Source: Mycolicibacterium canariasense (GTDB lineage Bacteria; Actinomycetota; Actinomycetes; Mycobacteriales; Mycobacteriaceae). Taken from it: 33,217 bases of DNA. The notes under the pieces are model-generated. The model searched no databases. It saw only the letters and a list, made by a program, of their open reading frames with translations, and was not told where the DNA came from. The stretch's first letter is position 1; each line of letters begins with the position of its first letter. The DNA lies in contig NZ_LQOL01000088.1 of the NCBI RefSeq assembly GCF_002101555.1, positions 1 through 33,217 on the forward strand, in the 5' to 3' direction. Below, in pieces: positions 8,342 to 14,980 of this stretch. The position numbers and the translations under genes were made by a program.

Positions 8342-9118
8342 TTATGGTGTGGGTGACCACCTTCCTACGACTCGGTGTGTTAGCCAGCCGAACATCCAGA
8401 AGACGGTGACACCGAACAGGCAGGCGAGTCCGATGGCGGCGAAGAGCTGTGGCGTTTGGACCCGCGATTGGTAGTTGCTGATCAGGGCACCGAGCCCGAC
8501 TTGGCCGCGGCGGAAGAAGAAGTCGGCAACGATGGCGCCGACGACTGAGAGTCCGGCTGAGATTCGCATGCCGGCCAGGATGGCGGGTAGTGCTGTGGGT
8601 AGTTCGAGTTTGAGCAGCGTTGTCGATCGGGAAGCGCCTTGGATGCGGAACATTTCGCGGAAGCTGGCCGGTACGGACTGCAGTCCGAACAGTGTGTTGG
8701 AGACCATCGGGAACAGTGCGACCATGACGCATGCGATCACCCGCGCTGGGAATCCATAGCCGAACCAGAATCCGATGAGTGGGACCAACGCGAGGACCGG
8801 AATGCATTGCAGGACGACTGCGTAGGGAAACAGTGAGCGCTGGATCCAGGGGGCCTGGGACATCGCGATCGCCCAGGTGACGCCCACCGCGATCGATATG
8901 GCCAATCCGGTCGCAGAGATGAGCGCGGTTCGCGACAGCGCGGGAAGCAGTTCGGCAAGCGTGTCGCGCGATAATCCTTGCGCGACGATGACGTGCGGTG
9001 GTGGCATCAGGAATCGCCGGCTCGGGGACAGCAGCAAGTAACTGGCCAGGTACCACAGCCCGGTCAGCGCGGCCAGCACCACGATGGGCGGTGCGTATGA
9101 CGAGAGTCGTTGTTTCAT
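8342..9118 (-). CDS. ABC importer permease, NitT/TauT (SsuC-like) type
   Basis: 258 residues with about six membrane segments (near 12-30, 63-85, 98-120, 125-145, 178-200, 225-245). The cytoplasmic EAA-type loop that docks on the ATPase lies at about 150-185 (FREMFRIQGAS, then LELPTALPAILAGMRISAGL). This is the binding-protein-dependent inner membrane permease fold used by nitrate, sulfonate, taurine and pyrimidine importers. Its start overlaps the ATPase stop by 4 bases, and it is the last cargo gene. The substrate cannot be read from the sequence. Confidence 0.88.
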   Translation of the reverse strand: MKQRLSSYAPPIVVLAALTGLWYLASYLLLSPSRRFLMPPPHVIVAQGLSRDTLAELLPALSRTALISATGLAISIAVGVTWAIAMSQAPWIQRSLFPYAVVLQCIPVLALVPLIGFWFGYGFPARVIACVMVALFPMVSNTLFGLQSVPASFREMFRIQGASRSTTLLKLELPTALPAILAGMRISAGLSVVGAIVADFFFRRGQVGLGALISNYQSRVQTPQLFAAIGLACLFGVTVFWMFGWLTHRVVGRWSPTP

Positions 9119-9882
9119 TGTCGATTTCCTGCCCGCAGTGCCTCCGATACGGTTCCGCAGAGTTCGGCGAAGGGTGCGCTGAACCGCAGTTGGCTGTCTC
9201 GCTGATTGCCAAAAGGAATGTCGAAGGACTCGACGATGGTGCCGGGGCTGGCCGACATGACGACGACGCGGGTGGACAGGTACACCGCTTCGGTCACGGA
9301 GTGGGTGATGAATAGTCCCGTCAGTCGACGCTGGCCGAACAGTTGCAGGAGTTCATCGGCGAGGCGTTCGCGGGTGATCTCGTCGAGCGCGCCGAAGGGT
9401 TCGTCGAACAGGAACACCTCTGGGTCAAGGGTGAGGGCCCTGGCCAGCGAGGCCCGCATTTTCATGCCCCCGGACAGTTGACGGGGCAGGTAGTCTTCGT
9501 ACCCGGCGAGCCCGACAAGTTCGATGGCCGCTTGAGCGTTGGCGGTGCGTTTGGCTCGGGGGTGGCCGTCGAGTTCGGCGAGCAGAGCGACGTTGCCGGC
9601 CACGGTGCGCCAGGGCAGCAGGGTGGGATCCTGGAAGACGAATCCGATCTGGTCGGTGGAGATGACGGCGTCGCCCGCCGAGGGTGCTGTCAGCTGCGCG
9701 ACGAGGCGCAGCAGTGTGCTTTTGCCGCATCCGGAAGGTCCTACGACACTGATGAATTCGCCTCTGTTGATCGCGAGGTTGATGCCGCTCAGGGCCGTCT
9801 TGCCTCCCGGGTAGGTGACGTCGACGTTCGCGAATCGGATCAAGCTGGTTGCCGTGTGGTCGGTGTTGTCGGGGGCGGTCAT
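9115..9882 (-). CDS. ABC importer ATPase, NitT/TauT (SsuB-like) type
   Basis: 255 residues with a complete nucleotide-binding domain: Walker A GPSGCGKST (48-56), Q-loop Q84 in FVFQDPTLLPW, signature LSGGM (136-140), Walker B FLFDEP (157-162), and switch H194 in FITHSVTEAV. It powers import through the neighbouring permease. It overlaps the binding-protein stop and the permease start by 4 bases each, so the three are translated together. Confidence 0.92.
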   Translation of the reverse strand: MTAPDNTDHTATSLIRFANVDVTYPGGKTALSGINLAINRGEFISVVGPSGCGKSTLLRLVAQLTAPSAGDAVISTDQIGFVFQDPTLLPWRTVAGNVALLAELDGHPRAKRTANAQAAIELVGLAGYEDYLPRQLSGGMKMRASLARALTLDPEVFLFDEPFGALDEITRERLADELLQLFGQRRLTGLFITHSVTEAVYLSTRVVVMSASPGTIVESFDIPFGNQRDSQLRFSAPFAELCGTVSEALRAGNRQ

Positions 9883-11060
9883 GGATTGTCCGTTCCGATC
9901 GTGGGATCGATGTAGGCGTTGGTCGCGAGCGTGGCCGGGGTCAGCTCTGCGGGGACGGGGTCACCGTGTGCAGCGAAGATGGGTTTGGTGATGTCGAGGA
10001 TGTGTTGGATCCGACCGAGGTTGAAGTCGCCGAGGGTGGCGTTGTCACCGTTGCCGACGAGGCCGAGTCGGGTCATCATGTCGTGGGAGTGTTTAGCGAC
10101 GCCGCTGCTGTAGATCCAGCCGTTGTCGAAGGTGCCAACGGCGTTGAGGATTAGGGCGTTGGCCCGGTCGGGGCTATTGAGGTAGTCGACGCTGCCGCGC
10201 TGCATGATCGGTATCAGTTGCTTGAGACACGGCGTGAGCCCGCCGAGTTCGTCGGTGCGTACCGAGAGGGCGTTCTGGTAGATGGCGTAGCCGGTGTCGT
10301 GGATCAGCTGGTAGCGCACCGGCTTTGCCCACGTGTTCAGTTCGTGTTCGTAGACGTAGGGTTCGACGCCGACGAAGCCCTGCTGGGCGTCTTTGCCGGC
10401 GGCGGCAACCCAGTTGCCCGGGGTGCCGTCGTAACCGCCGTCGATCTGTTGGCGATCGAGTAGCCCGGCGGATACGAGGTAGTCCATGTAGGTGGCACCG
10501 CCGAAGTACCGGACGGTCGCGCCGGTATGGCCGAGGTCGGCGATGGTGTGCACGTCGGGCCAGGTGTGGGGGTCCCACATGATGATCTGAGGGCTGATCT
10601 CCAGGGGGGCGAAGACGGCGGTGGTGGGCATGGATGCTGCGAGGCGGATGGCTTCGTCGGTGTTGACGTAGCCCAGCGTGATGGTCGGGTCGGTGTACAT
10701 CTGGGCGCTGACCGCTTGCTGACCGATCGCGGGCCCACCCGCCCTGATTTGCAGGTCGACACCGGTGTATTCGCCGCGCGTCATCAACGGGCCGGTGACG
10801 CTGGCGGCAGAGCGGTCGATGACTGGGTTGTCCCCGAGGAGTTCGAAGAGCCCGCCCTGTTCGGCTTGTGGGTTCCAGTCGGTCTGCACCGTGATCGTGG
10901 CCGGGCATACCTGTGAGAGGTCCACCGCCCCAACCGCCAGATCAGGGCGGGGAGCCCCGTCTGATGTCGACGAGTCCGACGTCGTACATCCGGTGACTGA
11001 GGCTGTTGTCACGGCGACCATGGCGGCAGCCGAAATCCACTTCCAATACTCAGATTTCAT
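9879..11060 (-). CDS. ABC importer substrate-binding lipoprotein (NMT1/SsuA-like)
   Basis: 393 residues from the ATG at 11060, chosen because it places a lipobox (VTGC, Cys25) after a short positive and hydrophobic signal; an alternative in-frame start at 11102 adds 14 residues. The mature protein has features of the NMT1/SsuA binding-protein superfamily (TLGYVNTDEAIRLAASMPTT, then VGVEPYVYEHEL). It should be anchored outside the membrane and deliver an unknown small organic ligand to the permease. It overlaps the end of the flavin reductase gene by about 11 bases. Sequence alone does not separate sulfonate, nitrate, thiamine-precursor or guanidine-type ligands. Confidence 0.82.
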   Translation of the reverse strand: MKSEYWKWISAAAMVAVTTASVTGCTTSDSSTSDGAPRPDLAVGAVDLSQVCPATITVQTDWNPQAEQGGLFELLGDNPVIDRSAASVTGPLMTRGEYTGVDLQIRAGGPAIGQQAVSAQMYTDPTITLGYVNTDEAIRLAASMPTTAVFAPLEISPQIIMWDPHTWPDVHTIADLGHTGATVRYFGGATYMDYLVSAGLLDRQQIDGGYDGTPGNWVAAAGKDAQQGFVGVEPYVYEHELNTWAKPVRYQLIHDTGYAIYQNALSVRTDELGGLTPCLKQLIPIMQRGSVDYLNSPDRANALILNAVGTFDNGWIYSSGVAKHSHDMMTRLGLVGNGDNATLGDFNLGRIQHILDITKPIFAAHGDPVPAELTPATLATNAYIDPTIGTDNP

Positions 11061-11700
11061 CGATTCCACTTTCGTTGTCGCCGTTGAGGCTGAATCTGTC
11101 ACGCGAGGTCAGGTAGAAGCTGGCGCCGAACCGGCCGATCGGGTGGAACTCGTTGAGGTGCACACGCCATCGCTGGGTGTCGACGAGGCCGGAACGTGCG
11201 TGCATCCGCAACACCCGGCCGAAGTAGATGTGCCGGCTGTCGATGTCGATGCGTTGGTGCAGTGCGCACTCGAACGCCACCGGAGCTGCCGCCAGGCGCG
11301 GCGGCCGCACAACGGTGTCGTCGACGACGGCCAGCCCCACCATGTCCGGTTCGCTGCACCACGGAGGCACAGCCTCGCCGCAACGGTGCATCTGTTCGGC
11401 GATGGACTCATCGGAGATGTGCACCACGAATTCCTGTGTCGCATCGATATTGCGGGCGGTGTCTTTGCGGCGCTCACCTTCGTGCCGGTTGATGCTCACC
11501 ATCACCAGTGGGGGATCCTCGGCGACCATGGCGAACATGCTGAATGGTGCGGCGTTGACCACGCCGTCATCACTGACGGTGGTGATCAGCGCGATGGGGC
11601 GCGGCACGATCAGACTCGCCATCAACTTGTAGCGCTCGTAGGATGAGATGGCGCCGAAGTCGACCACGGTGACCTCGGGGTGTGACTCAGCGGTGTTCAT
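11050..11700 (-). CDS. Flavin reductase family protein (FMN-binding split barrel)
   Basis: 216 residues with the flavin reductase-like split-barrel pattern: RPIALITTVSDDGVVNAAPF near the start, then MVSINRHEGERRKDTARNI with its phosphate-contacting region, and a late strand region (HLNEFHPIGRFGASFYLT). Such proteins reduce or bind FMN, often supplying a partner monooxygenase. No monooxygenase lies in this cargo, so the partner is either a host enzyme or the protein uses flavin itself. Its start overlaps the DUF1989 gene by 14 bases, so the two are probably co-translated. Confidence 0.82.
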   Translation of the reverse strand: MNTAESHPEVTVVDFGAISSYERYKLMASLIVPRPIALITTVSDDGVVNAAPFSMFAMVAEDPPLVMVSINRHEGERRKDTARNIDATQEFVVHISDESIAEQMHRCGEAVPPWCSEPDMVGLAVVDDTVVRPPRLAAAPVAFECALHQRIDIDSRHIYFGRVLRMHARSGLVDTQRWRVHLNEFHPIGRFGASFYLTSRDRFSLNGDNESGIDEI

Positions 11701-12787
11701 GGCTTGTCACCCACCAGCTGAAGAACACATCACGCAACGCAGCTGCGTTGTCTGCGTAGGTTTCCCACCGACCGACCCGGCTCAGCGCGGCACGGTCCTG
11801 CTCACTGAGCCGGACAGACACGGTGGTCGTCGACAGCGGCACGTTGGTGAAGGAGGCGACATATTCCGGGTCGCGGTGCAGGCGCCGATCAGTACGGATC
11901 GTCGGCTGGCGGAACTGATCGAGGCTGCGTTGTGTCTGGTACACCGGGCGCGGCGGTACTGCGGCGAGGTCGTCAACAGAGGCGCGCAACACGGTGATCC
12001 GCACCGGATCGATGGAGAAGTTCGAGGTGAACTGCACGTCGGACCCGCACACATTCGGAACGGCGAGGACGTCCATCAGTGCCAACAGTTCGACATGGTC
12101 GCCCGGTTGGGTGGCTTGGCGGACGATCACTGGCCTTGCCCCGTCCACCCGGGTGGCCATGAACAGGTTGAACGAATCATGGACATCGTCAGGGGTCAGA
12201 CCGTATTCCCGGATGGCTTCGGCCTGGATGTCTGCACAGTTGGTGTGATTGGCGAAGCCCCACTGCGATTCGTACATGTTCGCGCTGCAGCGCGGAAACA
12301 TGACGTCATTGCATCCGGCAGTGTCGGCCAGGACGTACATCATCGGACGTTCACGGGGCGGCGCAGACCATAAGAAGTCTCCGGCGGTCGGGTTGATACC
12401 GTGCACGGTGCGGGTTCTCCCGGCGTGCATGTACTCGCGGTAGTCGGCCATCGAAAAGCAGTTGAAGTCGACGCACTGACCACCTGTGATCTGTTCGATC
12501 CGCAACAGCTGACCGGCGTCCACCTCAATCGCCTTGCCCGTGCCAGGTTCCAGAACGGTCTGGCTGAGCACTTCCCGCCGCGGCGGGGCATCGATCGAAT
12601 CGGCCAGCACCGTCCACTGGACATCGAGACCCGGTATCGGCCGCTTTCCGATCACCCCACCGGCGGTTTCGGTCAACGCCAGCCTGATCAGCGACTCGCG
12701 GTCGACGGCCTCACCAACCGCGATCGAACGGTCCATCAGGTCCAACTGTTGAGCATTGAGGCTGACCTCGACCACTTCAGTATCCAT
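11687..12787 (-). CDS. DUF1989 (urea carboxylase-associated) protein flanked by ribbon-helix-helix-like segments
   Basis: 366 residues. The core (about 70-268) matches the DUF1989 family: GGQCVDFNCFSMADYREYM, GINPTAGDFLWSAPPRERPM, then CSANMYE, FNLFMATRVDG and QPGDHVELLALMDVLAVP. Members include the urea carboxylase-associated proteins, shown to act as carboxyguanidine deiminase subunits in guanidine degradation. Outside the core, residues 5-40 (VEVSLNAQQLDLMDRSIAVG, then RESLIRLAL) and 321-359 (VSVRLSEQDRAALSR, then NAAALRDVFFSWW) each look like a ribbon-helix-helix DNA-binding unit. It is the first gene of the cargo operon. It could be an enzyme, a ligand-sensing regulator or both. The ATG at 12787 lies 10 bases from a large palindrome. 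Confidence 0.8.
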   Translation of the reverse strand: MDTEVVEVSLNAQQLDLMDRSIAVGEAVDRESLIRLALTETAGGVIGKRPIPGLDVQWTVLADSIDAPPRREVLSQTVLEPGTGKAIEVDAGQLLRIEQITGGQCVDFNCFSMADYREYMHAGRTRTVHGINPTAGDFLWSAPPRERPMMYVLADTAGCNDVMFPRCSANMYESQWGFANHTNCADIQAEAIREYGLTPDDVHDSFNLFMATRVDGARPVIVRQATQPGDHVELLALMDVLAVPNVCGSDVQFTSNFSIDPVRITVLRASVDDLAAVPPRPVYQTQRSLDQFRQPTIRTDRRLHRDPEYVASFTNVPLSTTTVSVRLSEQDRAALSRVGRWETYADNAAALRDVFFSWWVTSHEHR

Positions 12788-12796
12788 AGATATCTC

Positions 12797-12827
12797 ATTT
12801 CGGTATACGCAAATCGTGTACCGAAAT
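12797..12827. promoter_or_regulatory. Palindromic operator candidate upstream of the cargo operon
   Basis: ATTTCGGTATAC, a 7-base spacer, then GTGTACCGAAAT: 12-bp inverted arms with one mismatch. It lies between the divergent DUF1989 and GntR genes, 10 bases from the DUF1989 start, and overlaps a possible minus-strand -10 (TAATTT, 12824-12829). A GntR repressor bound here would block the cargo promoter. Confidence 0.6.
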
Positions 12828-12874
12828 TATTCAGCCGGACATGTTGCGAACGTGTGTTGTGAAGTAACACTGCC

Positions 12875-13600
12875 GTGAATTCTGGTACCCCTAGATCATC
12901 GACTTTGGTATACCGTGTGGGTGTGGGCAACCGGCGTGAAGATGTCTACCTGTCGTTGCGCACCGCGATCATCGAAAACGCGTTGCAGCCGGGCACCAAG
13001 CTGCCCGAGGACTCCCTCGGCGCCAGCCTCGGCGTGAGCCGGACCATCATCCGTGAAGCCCTGGCACGACTGCGGTCCGAAGGCCTCGTCGAAACCGGCA
13101 AAGGGAAATCAGCCACCGTCGCCCTGCCCGGCCCCGAAGAATCCGCGGAAACCTTCCATGTTCGTCGGTGTCTGGAAAAAGACGTGGTGGCCCTACTGGC
13201 CGACAACTGGGATCCCGTCATGGGTCAACGCCTGCGCGCCCATATCGAGCTGGAGCAGCGCGCCAGCGCCGAAAACAACTACCCCGTGTCAGACCGGCTA
13301 GGTGTCGAATTCCACATCCTGATGGCCGAACTCACCTCAAATCGCCTGCTGCACAAGTACATGTCCGAGGTCGCGCTGCGCTGCGCACTCATCATCGCCG
13401 TACACGGACACGACCACAACCAAGACCGCAGCATCGCTGAACACACTGCACTGGTCGAGGCGCTGGAATCCGGTGACTCACCCCAGGCCGCGCAAATTGT
13501 CGATGAACACCTAATCGCGGTACAGCAGCGAGCACTGCGCCCGCCGCCCCCCGTACCCAACCTTGCCGAGATCCTCAACCGATACAGCGCGACCGGTTAG
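12875..13600 (+). CDS. GntR-family transcriptional regulator, FadR/FCD type
   Basis: 241 residues from GTG 12875, or about 227 from GTG 12917; the later start fits the usual short arm before the DNA-binding domain. Residues about 20-85 are the winged helix (REDVYLSLRTAIIENALQPG, then SLGVSRTIIREALARLRSEG). The remainder is an FCD ligand-binding domain with metal-ligand-like residues D140, H147, H190 and H212 at family spacing. FCD regulators usually repress and release DNA on binding a small carboxylic acid. It is divergent from the cargo operon, with palindromic sites in between, so it very likely controls that operon and itself. Confidence 0.88.
   Translation: MNSGTPRSSTLVYRVGVGNRREDVYLSLRTAIIENALQPGTKLPEDSLGASLGVSRTIIREALARLRSEGLVETGKGKSATVALPGPEESAETFHVRRCLEKDVVALLADNWDPVMGQRLRAHIELEQRASAENNYPVSDRLGVEFHILMAELTSNRLLHKYMSEVALRCALIIAVHGHDHNQDRSIAEHTALVEALESGDSPQAAQIVDEHLIAVQQRALRPPPPVPNLAEILNRYSATG
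12907..12914. promoter_or_regulatory. Second GGTATACC site beside the GntR start
   Basis: The perfect palindrome GGTATACC repeats the core of the 12797-12827 site. It sits just before in-frame GTG codons at 12917 and 12923, suggesting autoregulation and favouring a GntR start downstream of 12875. A related GGTACC lies at 12884-12889. Confidence 0.4.
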
Positions 13601-13648
13601 CTGCAGGACCTTCGTTGCCAGGAACTTCCCGAACGCGCACATACTGCC

Positions 13649-13694
13649 CGTTCGTCACGCAGCGTGAAGCGACCCACGGCGTACGTCACGAACG
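13649..13694. repeat. Repeated recombinase-site-like motifs at the GntR end of the transposon
   Basis: CGTTCGTCACG (13649-13659) recurs as CGTACGTCACG (13680-13690), 31 bases apart in the same orientation, and a near-inverted copy CGTCACGAACG lies at 13684-13694. The other end of the element has CGTTCGCCACG (3670-3680). Sharing between the two otherwise unrelated ends suggests arm-type binding sites, although the inverted pair could also form a terminator stem after gntR. Confidence 0.45.
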
Positions 13695-14000
13695 CGGATC
13701 ACCCAGGGAACTAAGGTTCGAGACGATGGGCGTGACGCTGCCCTGCAACGCCTCATCGGTGGCGGTGGCTTCCCACAGCGTGCCGTGCGGCTGGTAGGGG
13801 ATGGTGTCGGTGCTGACCTTGAGCCCGGTGACCGTCCAGCCCTGGACGACGTCCCCGTTGGTCAGCTTGGCCTGGCTGCCCAGTTGAGAGGTGGTGGTCT
13901 CGTTGTCGGCGGTCGCGATGGGTGCACTGAAAGCAGCGAATGCCCCCGCGGCGGCGATCGCCGCCGATGCGAACCCCGCTGTGATGGTCGTGAACTTCAC
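13686..14000 (-). pseudogene. MPT63-like (DUF1942) gene, 5' half, truncated by the transposon
   Basis: From a GTG at 14000 with a good AGGAG ribosome-binding site, the frame encodes a signal peptide (MKFTTITAGFASAAIAAAG, ending near APIATADN) and the first half of the DUF1942 domain: QAKLTNGDVVQGWTVTGLKV, then PHGTLWEATATDEALQGSVT and PIVSNL. At Leu96 it runs into transposon DNA and ends after eight foreign residues (SSLGDPRS). The rest of the gene is at 2925-3611. MPT63 proteins are small secreted antigens of unknown role. The truncated product may be exported but lacks half its beta-sandwich. Confidence 0.85.
13714..13721. repeat. Recombination core copy at the GntR end (attachment junction)
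   Basis: AGGTTCGA, identical to 3604-3611. To its right the MPT63-like 5' half begins; to its left is transposon DNA. Confidence 0.8.
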
Positions 14001-14560
14001 CGTGTTCCACTCCTGAGGTCGTAGCGGCTCCCCCCGTGGGCCCGCACTGTGAGCGAAATTAGCAGGCCCTGAAGGCGGGTGGAACGGACGCCCGAAATCA
14101 GGCGGAGGGAAATGTCGAGCTCACCCACCGGCTTTGGCGCACGACCGGATTTCTGGCAAACGTTGGCAATCGAGGGTCGAGGTGGCCATCGACCGGCAAC
14201 CGCCGCTGCCGACGCGCTCGGCAAACCACAACGGTGCCTGCGCCGGCCAGTCGGCCGGTGCAGGCACCGTTGTCGGGATCAGCGCCGGATATTGCAGTTC
14301 GGGGGATTACCGCAGTGGTGGCCACCATCGCAGGCATTGCAATGACAGGTGCATCCGGATCCGGCGCGGGTGGTGACGGGCTCGACCATTGCTGCTCAAC
14401 TCCTCGGTGTCCGATGACGGACTCGGTGGAACATCAACATATGACAACATCACCATAGTTCGCCGCAGCGTGAAAATAAAGGCGCTGAGCAGCGAATTGC
14501 CTTGTCGGACGGGGTTTTGGAGTGCTGGATCTGATCCCCCCGGCACTTCGTTCGCCCGCC
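14001..14560. other. Long intergenic region between the MPT63-like 5' half and nmtR
   Basis: About 560 bases without a convincing gene; several open frames exist in all directions but look like random GC-rich frames. It contains the strong hairpin at 14228-14273 and must hold the MPT63-like promoter. I see no other structured element. Confidence 0.5.
14228..14273. terminator. Strong inverted repeat, probable terminator
   Basis: Two 21-base arms (14228-14248 and 14253-14273) pair with one mismatch around an AGTC loop; the outer stem starts ACAACGGTGCCTGC. There is no U-tract, as is common for mycobacterial hairpins. It could end transcripts from nmtR on the minus strand. Confidence 0.5.
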
Positions 14561-14911
14561 TTACGCGGTGTCGCGGGCGCCGAGCCGAAGATGCTCGATG
14601 TGGTACACGGCCTCGTCGAGCAACTGGGCGACGTGGTCGTCATAGAGGCGGTAGACGATATTGCGGCCGGCCCGGTCACCGGCGACCAGGCCGAGGGTGC
14701 GCAGCAAGCGCAGCTGGTTGGACACCGCGGGCTGCTCCATGCCGACGGCGGCCGACAGATCGGTCACGGTGCACGGCGACTGACGCAGCCGGGTGAGGAT
14801 GAGCAGTCGGTTCGGCGACGCCAGTGCCTGCAGCGTTTCGGCGATCTTCACCGCCGATGCCGCATCGAGCGACGCCGCGGGCGCGGTGCGCCCTTCGACC
14901 CCGTGTCCCAT
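14561..14911 (-). CDS. nmtR: NmtR-type ArsR/SmtB metal-sensing repressor
   Basis: 116 residues from the ATG at 14911, giving the N-terminus MGHGVEGR found in M. tuberculosis NmtR; a start at 14923 adds four residues. With this numbering the known nickel/cobalt ligands fall in place: Gly2, His3, Asp91, His93, His104 and His107. The recognition helix region reads GMEQPAVSNQLRLLRTLGLV. NmtR represses a divergent metal-efflux ATPase gene and lets go when Ni(II) or Co(II) binds. Two extra C-terminal histidines of the tuberculosis protein (109 and 116) are Arg and Ala here. It is divergent from the ATPase gene, with an operator-like repeat between. Confidence 0.88.
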   Translation of the reverse strand: MGHGVEGRTAPAASLDAASAVKIAETLQALASPNRLLILTRLRQSPCTVTDLSAAVGMEQPAVSNQLRLLRTLGLVAGDRAGRNIVYRLYDDHVAQLLDEAVYHIEHLRLGARDTA

Positions 14912-14961
14912 CCGTCCATTCAAGCACGATCAGTGCAGATAACTTGACACATTTAAAACTG

Positions 14962-14977
14962 TACATGTTTAGATGTA
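14962..14977. promoter_or_regulatory. Operator candidate for NmtR with overlapping promoter
   Basis: TACAT, six bases, ATGTA forms an inverted repeat in an AT-rich patch between the divergent nmtR and ATPase genes. A TTGACA box lies at 14944-14949 on the plus strand. The repeat ends 4 bases before the ATPase GTG, so the mRNA is probably leaderless or nearly so. Confidence 0.5.
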
Positions 14978-14980
14978 TGC

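Larger units (their letters stand above)
3604..13721 (-). mobile_element. Tn554-like transposon with metabolic cargo, inserted in an MPT63-like gene
   Basis: The element is bounded by two direct copies of AGGTTCGA (3604-3611 and 13714-13721); removing one copy plus the interior (10,110 bp) restores an uninterrupted MPT63-like gene. It carries the Tn554 order: two tyrosine recombinases and a small TnpC-like protein at one end. I see no terminal inverted repeats, as expected for Tn554-type elements, which recombine through a short core. Cargo at 8342-13600 is a DUF1989 protein, flavin reductase, ABC importer and GntR regulator. Sampled lines in the recombinase genes are visibly less GC-rich than host lines (one line near 5281 is about 57 percent GC, one in kdpB about 75 percent). 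Function of the cargo is inference. Confidence 0.85.

Noticed and set aside
3604..13721. Reading the 8-bp AGGTTCGA repeats as a target-site duplication of a DDE transposon
   Set aside because: No terminal inverted repeats and no DDE transposase are present, whereas a full Tn554-type tyrosine recombinase set is; a recombination core explains the repeat better.
3604..13721. Integrative conjugative element or prophage
   Set aside because: No relaxase, type IV secretion, replication or phage structural genes lie between the junctions.
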